This document shows, in pieces, positions 58,079-64,000 of a stretch of DNA of 64,000 bases. Position 1 is the stretch's first letter. Every line of letters starts with the position of its first letter. This stretch comes from Begonia masoniana (Eukaryota; Streptophyta; Magnoliopsida; Cucurbitales; Begoniaceae). A program made the translations under genes and the position numbers. Under the pieces are notes generated by a model. The model was not told the DNA's origin. It did not search any database and saw only the letters and a program-made list of their open reading frames with translations. The DNA is taken from positions 17,483,261-17,547,260 of the forward strand of contig CM039509.1 in assembly GCA_022432975.1 (NCBI GenBank), in the 5' to 3' direction.

Positions 58079-61000
58079 CTAAGCGAATAGCTCCGGATAC
58101 TGGGCCCTGACATCCTCTTGTCTTTCCCATGTGGCTTCCTCCACATTGTGGTTGCGCCATAACACTTTTACCAATGGAATCACCTTGTTTCGCAATACTT
58201 TGAGTGACATATCCAATATCTGTATGGGCCTTTCTTCATACGTCAGTGTCGGCATGATATCAAAGTCCACCTGTTTCACGATCTGAGTTGGATCTCTTAC
58301 ACGTTTTCTCAGCATCGAAACATGGAAGACATTGTGGACCCCATCCATCGATGCTGGCAACTGTAGTTTATAAGCCATGTTTCCCACACGCTTCAGGATG
58401 GGAAAAGGGCCAATGAACTGTGGGCTGAGCTTTCCTTTCTTACCGAATCTCATTACGCCCTTAAAAGGCGACACCTTCAGGAATACTTCATCGCCTTCGG
58501 CAAACTCTAAGTCCCTTCTTCTATTGTTCGCATAACTCTTCTGTCGACTCTGAGCAATTTTTATCCGCTGTTTGATAGCAGCTATCACCTCGGACATCTG
58601 CTGTAATATCTCAGGGCCGATAAGCTTGGTTTCTCCGACCTCATCCCAACACAACGGGGATCTACACTTTCTGCCGTAAAGGGCTTCATATGGAGCCATA
58701 CCAATCGTAGCCTGATAGCTATTGTTGTATGCAAACTCCACGAGTGGCAAGTATCTACTCCAAGGAGCATGAAATTCCAGTACACACGACCTTAGCATAT
58801 CTTCCAGTATTTGGATTGTTCTTTCAGATTGTCCGTCAGTCTGTGGATGAAATGCCATGCTGAAGTCTAATCTAGTGCCCAAGGAGCTCTGCAAACTTTT
58901 CCAAAACCTGGAAGTGAATCTAGGATCCCGGTCCGAAACAATTGACACCGGAATACCATGCAGCTTGACAATCTCACTAATATATAGCTCAGCATACTGA
59001 TCCATGGAGAATGTCGTCTTCACAGGTAGAAAATGGGCTGACTTCGTCAATCTATCCACTATGACCCATATACAATTGTGGCCTTTAGCTGTTCTTGGAA
59101 GGCCAACAACAAAGTCCATTGTGATGTTCTCCCACTTCCATTCGGGAATCGGGAGAGGTTGAAGCGTTCCACTTGGTCGTTGATGTTCAGCTTTGACCTG
59201 TTGACATATCATACAAGACTCCACATACTTGGCCACTTCATTCTTCATATTCGGCCACCAGAAGTGAAGTTTCAAGTCTTGATACATCTTCATGCTACCG
59301 GGATGTACAGAGAAAGAAGATGAGTGGGCTTCCGACAAGATGTGCTTCCGTAACTCTTCATCCTTCGAAACACACCATCTATCTCTGAACTTCAGGATAC
59401 CATCTCTCGAATAGCTGAACTTGGAAGAGGCCATTGGTACCTTGCTCACCATATCAGCCATCTCCTTTGAATTGGTCTTCTGGGCTTCCTTAATTCGGTC
59501 CAGGACGGAGGGCCGTAGCGTTAAGTTTGCTAGTATGGCCCATAGCCCATAAACTATCTCCATATCAAACTTCTGTATCTCCGTCCTCAAAGGCATTGAT
59601 ACGGCCCACATAGCTTGTTGCACAATAGCTGGCATCCTGCTCAGTGCATCAGCTACCACATTAGCTTTATCAGGATGGTATTTGATCTCAACATCGTAGT
59701 CTTTTACAAATTCTAACCACCGCCTCTGTCTCATATTCAACTCCTTCTGAGTAAAGAGGTACTTCAAACTCTTGTGGTCAGAAAACACCTCACATGACTG
59801 TCCATATAGGTGGTGTCTCCATACCTTCAGCGCAAATACAATTGCTGCTAACTCAAGGTCATGAGTAGGGTAGTTTTCTTCATGGCTCTTCAATTGTCTG
59901 GACGCGTATGCTACCACTTTCCCTTCTTGCATCAATACGCATCCCAAGCCAATTTTTGACGCATCACAATATACGCTGAACTTGCCGTCTTCAACTGGCA
60001 ATACTAACAGAGGAGCAGTGGTTAATTTCTGCTTAAGTGTCTGAAAGCTCACCTCACATGCTTCGGACCATCTGAACTTAATTTCTTTCCTTGTCAAGCT
60101 GGTCATGGGTTTTGCTATCACAGAAAATCCCTTGATGAATTTCCTGTAATGATCAGCTAGTCCGATAAAGCTCCGTACCTCGCTTGCATTCCTCGGCCTT
60201 GGCCAGTCTCTTACAGCCTCAATCTTGGCCGGGTCCACAGATACTCCTTCAGCCGACACCACGTGGCCAAGGAAATTAATTCTGTTCAGCCAGAATTCAC
60301 ACTTTGATAACTTGGCATATAATTGATGCTGCTTTAGGACTGACAGTACAATAGTCAAGTGCTCCTCATGTTCGGCTTCACTTCTAGAATACACTAGGAT
60401 GGTCGATAAATACGATCACAAATTTATCCAGGAAGTCCTGGAATATTCTGTTCATCAAGTCCATAAATGCCGCAGGAGCATTGGTTAATCCAAACGACAT
60501 TACCAAGAACTCATAGTGTCCATATCGGGTCCTGAAGGCAGTCTTTGGAATATTTTCAGCTCTGACCTTCAACTGGTAATAGCCGGAGCGTAAGTCAATC
60601 TTAGAAAATACCCGAGCCCCTTGTAGCTGATCAAACAAATTGTCGATTCTTGGCAACGGGTACTTATTTCTGATAGTCAACTTGTTCAGCTCACGGTAGT
60701 CAATACACATCCGCAGGGACCCATCCTTCTTCTTAACAAATAAGACGGGAGCACCCCACGGAGAGAAACTAGGGCGCACAAAACCCTTGTCCACTAACTC
60801 TTTCAGCTGAGCCTTCAATTCCTTCAGTTCAATTAGTGCCATACGGTACGGATTCTTTGATACTGGTTCCGCATCAGGATATACATCAATTTCAAACTCG
60901 ATTTCACGATCAGGTGGCAATCCCGGTAAGTCATCTAAGAAAACCTCTGAGAAGTCCCGGACTACCGGAATGTTTTGAAGTTCCACCTCATTTTACCTTT

Positions 61001-62513
61001 GAACATCCACAACGTGGACAAGAAATCCGATGCATCCTGACTTCATCAGCCGTTGAGCTTTCAAGGTAGATACAACAGATATACCACGTTTCTGTGGTAT
61101 CGCCTGGTAGAAGAACTCTACTCCATTCGGGAGTTTAAACGACACTAGCCCGGACCTACAGTTGATGGTGGCATAATGTCTAAACAGCCAATCCATCCCC
61201 AGAATAACATCGTAACCTTTCATCCCGATGACGATGAGATTGGCATATAATTTCTGGTCTCCTACTGACACTATATCACCCCTTACAACCTGCTCGGAGT
61301 GCATAAACTCTCCGGGCGGTAGCATAATGCTATAGGGCTAATCTGACAATGTACTACAAAACCTCTGTTTAACTATGAAGTCCATGGCCACAAACGAATG
61401 TGTGGCCCCCGTGTCCCATAAGGTATAGGCAGGTGCATCACATACTGAAATTGTACCTGTAATTGCTGTGTGAAGATCAATCTCATCAACGTCCTCCATC
61501 ATTGCAAAGACTCTTGGCACGGCCTGATTTTGTCTCGTGTCGGGTATCGGGCAATCACGGACATGATGGCCTCCTTTGCCACATCGGAAACAAGCGCCAG
61601 TAATAAGCCTGCATTCGCCCTGGTGGCTTCTCTGGCACCGTGGACATATAGTGGGCTGAGGAGCTCCCATCGGTCTCTTTCCTTTGTCTGGGTAAGTGAT
61701 GGTCTCATTGGGCCTCTTAATGTCCCTGTTTTGTTGCTGTTGAGGTTGCAGGTTTTGACCCCTTGGTTGTTGCTGTTGTTGCTGAGGAACATTTCGAATA
61801 ATCCCTCTTGGTGAATCTCTTTGTCTCTGGGACTTTATCTCTAAGGCCTCCAACTGATAAGCCTTGGCCACCACCTTCACATACGGTGCCTCATCGAATC
61901 CTCCGGTTGTGATCCCTCGTAGAAGGTCCATCTTTAACCCTTGAATGAATCGGTGCACCTTGTTCTCATCGGTGGCCACCATATGTGTTGCATATCGAGA
62001 CAGTGACTCAAATTTCTGAACATATTCAGCCACTGACCCATATTGTCGCAGCCGAGAGAATTCAAGCAACTTTTCCTTCCTCACTCCCCGGTCAAAGTAC
62101 TTCTCGTAGAAGATCTTCGTGAATCCTTCCCAGCTTAATGCCACTGTAGTTGACTGCACTGTGTCCCACCAAAATCCTGCACTTTCGGTGAGATAGAACG
62201 TGGCGCAAATAACTTTCTTGTTGTCTTCTACTTCTGCATATCCAAACATTTTCTCCATTGTTCGAATCCAGGTTTCAGCAAGGGTCGGGTCTGTAGACAG
62301 TCCATCAAATGAAGGCGGCTGGAGTCGCAGGAATCTGTCTCCACTGTTGTCTCGCGGCGCATTATCACGATTGTTATTTCCATGATTATTGTTTCTATCG
62401 TCTTCTCTGGCCATCATGCGTTCAACCATGCGTGACTGTGCACCCACCAGTTCTGTTAGTCGGTCAATGGCTCGAGAGCTTTCGCTTGACTCTTCTTGAT
62501 GTCCTCTCACCAT
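58079..62513 (-). pseudogene. Element I gag-pol with two stops and a broken RT active site
   Basis: It starts MVRGHQEESSESSRAIDRL at 62513 and has gag core (AETWIRTMEKMFGY, GFWWDTVQST, SVAEYVQKFESLSRY), a CPRCQRSHQGEC segment, one CCHC knuckle (CFRCGKGGHHVRDC), protease (DTGATHSF), RT, RNase H, integrase and chromodomain ([20 protein letters not shown]). Stops: TAG at 61338-61340 and TAA at 60993-60995. Near 60402 two bases are lost exactly in the codons of the FIDD motif, which removes the second catalytic Asp and shifts the frame to a stop at 60384. The rest (60394-58079) is open for 771 codons, so decay here is mild but fatal for reverse transcription. Confidence 0.93.
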
Positions 62514-62660
62514 TTCTAATAAACCCTATAAACAGAATAACCTAACTTAATAAACAGAACTTTTACATGAATTTTTTTAAACACTTACAGTTGGTGGAGC
62601 GATCTCACGTGGCGGGTTGTGCAGTCAGACATTTCAAAGAATCGGTTTTAAAACCTTGTC

Positions 62661-62672
62661 TCTCTGATACCA
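62661..62672 (-). other. Element I primer-binding site
   Basis: On the minus strand TGGTATCAGAGA lies 4 nt from the LTR end at 62677, the same layout as in A. Confidence 0.85.
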
Positions 62673-62676
62673 CAAC

Positions 62677-64000
62677 TGTGACGACCCGAGATCGGAACCC
62701 AATCGGGGTCCAGGATCAGAGACGTCACTCCGGGACAGTTATCGGAAAATGGTGACTATTTTTTTTTTAAACAGATCGCTCAAAACAGTGGACATTATAC
62801 TTTTAAAATATTTATAGAGAAACAGAATCGAATAACAGGAAACATACACTGTCATCGCAAACCCTAAAAATGTAACTTTACAGAGAGGGAGAAACTACAG
62901 TGAGTAACAGAAAACATTTACAGGGAGAGAGAGAGTTCTCGGGTGTAGAAATTTAAAACAGGTTTCAATAATGGATAGCAGAACAGAAATTAGCATAAGG
63001 CTGGCGGAGGAGGAAATAGGAAACATTGGCGGAAGACTTAGTTTAAAGGAGCAGCGGAAGACTTGAATGACGTCAGCCGGAAGATATAAATGCAAAGGCA
63101 GAAGCGGAGATGACGTCAGCCGGAAGGAACAGACAGCGGCTGAGATCGGATGAGGTGATGACGTCAGCCGGAAGATGGATGACGTCAACCGGAAGATGTG
63201 AAGACGTCACCGGCAGATACAGATAGTAAACGAAATCGGCAGAAGGTGATGACATCATCGGAAGATAGATGACGTCACCGGAAGATGTAGGCATTAAACG
63301 AAATCGGCAAGAGATGAAAACAGTGGATGACGTCATCGAAAGAGGAGATGACGTCAGACGGTAGATGCAGGCATTAAACGAAATCGGATTATGTGATGAC
63401 GTCCTCGGCAGATAAAGGCAGTAAACGTAATCGGCAGAAGAAAAGCTATGGTGACGACATCGGAAGAGGAGATGATGTCGTCGGAAGATGAAGTTAAACT
63501 GAAAGACAGATGAAACCGGCAGAAGTAACTAAGACTGATGAAATCAACTGTTCACCGGTGGATGAGATAAGACAAAATGTGAACAGTGACTATCGGTGGA
63601 TGCATTAAACGTGATCGGAAGATGCAGTTTAAAAGGGCAAAATTTGACAACTTTCAACAGAAAACATATAGACAGAGAGCTTAAAGAACAGAAAACATGA
63701 AAGTCTCAGATTCTCAAACCATTTCAAAACATGGTTCTCGAGCACAACAGAAGGCGTACAGGTTTCAGACCTTCAAACCCGATTCTAAACACAGTTTTAA
63801 AACATGCATGGGAACATGACAGAAGTTAGAAAACCTAACAGAAGATCAAAAAAACAACTGCATGGATTATTCAAAAACCAGAGACAATCCATGCACAGAT
63901 TATCAGAGAATATCCCAAACAAATTCCAGAATACTCTAGAATACAAACTTAACTGTCAAATACAACGTTTTTAAATATTGAAACAGAATCTATGCATTGT
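62677..64000 (-). repeat. Element I 5' LTR, partial at the window edge
   Basis: It matches 55244-56590 closely, including the TGACGTCA/CGGAAGATG array (63060-63480). The remaining ~1.4 kb and the target duplication lie outside the window. Confidence 0.92.

Larger units (their letters stand above)
55244..64000 (-). mobile_element. Element I: A-type chromovirus, minus strand, right end outside the window
   Basis: Read on the minus strand: 5' LTR (from beyond 64000 to 62677), PBS, gag-pol (62513-58079), polypurine tract (58039-58055) and 3' LTR (58038-55244). The LTR begins TGTAACACCCGGCATTTTGCC like A and ends GGGTCGTCACA. It is the closest relative of A and useful as a reference for A's stop codons. 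Confidence 0.93.

Overview
The window is plant nuclear DNA, almost certainly from a flowering plant. It is dominated by Ty3/gypsy LTR retrotransposons of the chromovirus (Tekay/Del-like) type. The evidence is repeated gag-pol reading frames ending in a chromodomain, primer-binding sites matching the 3' end of initiator tRNA-Met (TGGTATCAGAG), LTRs beginning TGTAA/TGTAG and ending ACA, and 5-bp target duplications. One host gene, a small five-exon gene with GT-AG introns, lies among them. I named the elements A to J for reference. The species cannot be read from the sequence.

Layout. 1-493 is the tail of an F-type LTR cut by element A. A (494-11149) is LTR, gag-pol, LTR, plus a second copy of the internal start, then an abrupt join to a truncated LTR of element C. 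C (11150-27316) is a decayed gag-pol element holding B (12357-20757, minus strand), a gag-only non-autonomous element. 27317-30146 is host DNA with the gene at 28188-29551, which carries two apparent 1-base losses. D (30147-40761) is a nearly complete element with matching 5-bp target duplications; its pol is split by J2 (34161-35630), a palindromic composite. 40762-41946 is host DNA. G (41947-54214, minus) is a solo LTR of the D type, holding solo LTRs F (43034-48132, itself holding solo LTR E at 44443-46895) and H (48730-53741, with a 2.5-kb minisatellite). 54220-55243 is host DNA. I (55244 to beyond 64000, minus) is another A-type element.

None of the gag-pol copies is intact. All carry nonsense codons, frameshifts or insertions, so the window is a graveyard of nested insertions. 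The recent activity visible is the insertion of J1 and J2 into already inserted elements.

The most interesting signals are not coding. (1) Eight different LTR families share a gene-like leader: a pyrimidine-rich first exon, intron 1, a 45-55 nt exon, then intron 2. The start of intron 2 carries CCTACATCAC-like sequence that is the reverse complement of its own 3' splice site (GTGATGTAG|G), with matched changes between families. (2) H carries about 109 tandem copies of a 23-bp unit, each encoding a cUUCGg hairpin, and a second small array of the same unit inside its intron 2. (3) J1 and J2 are composites of short TG...CA units with Pol III A/B-box-like motifs, joined through the same 18-bp palindrome. 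(4) The 3' third of most LTRs holds a cluster of short palindromes or tandem motifs whose sequence changes from family to family while the position is kept.
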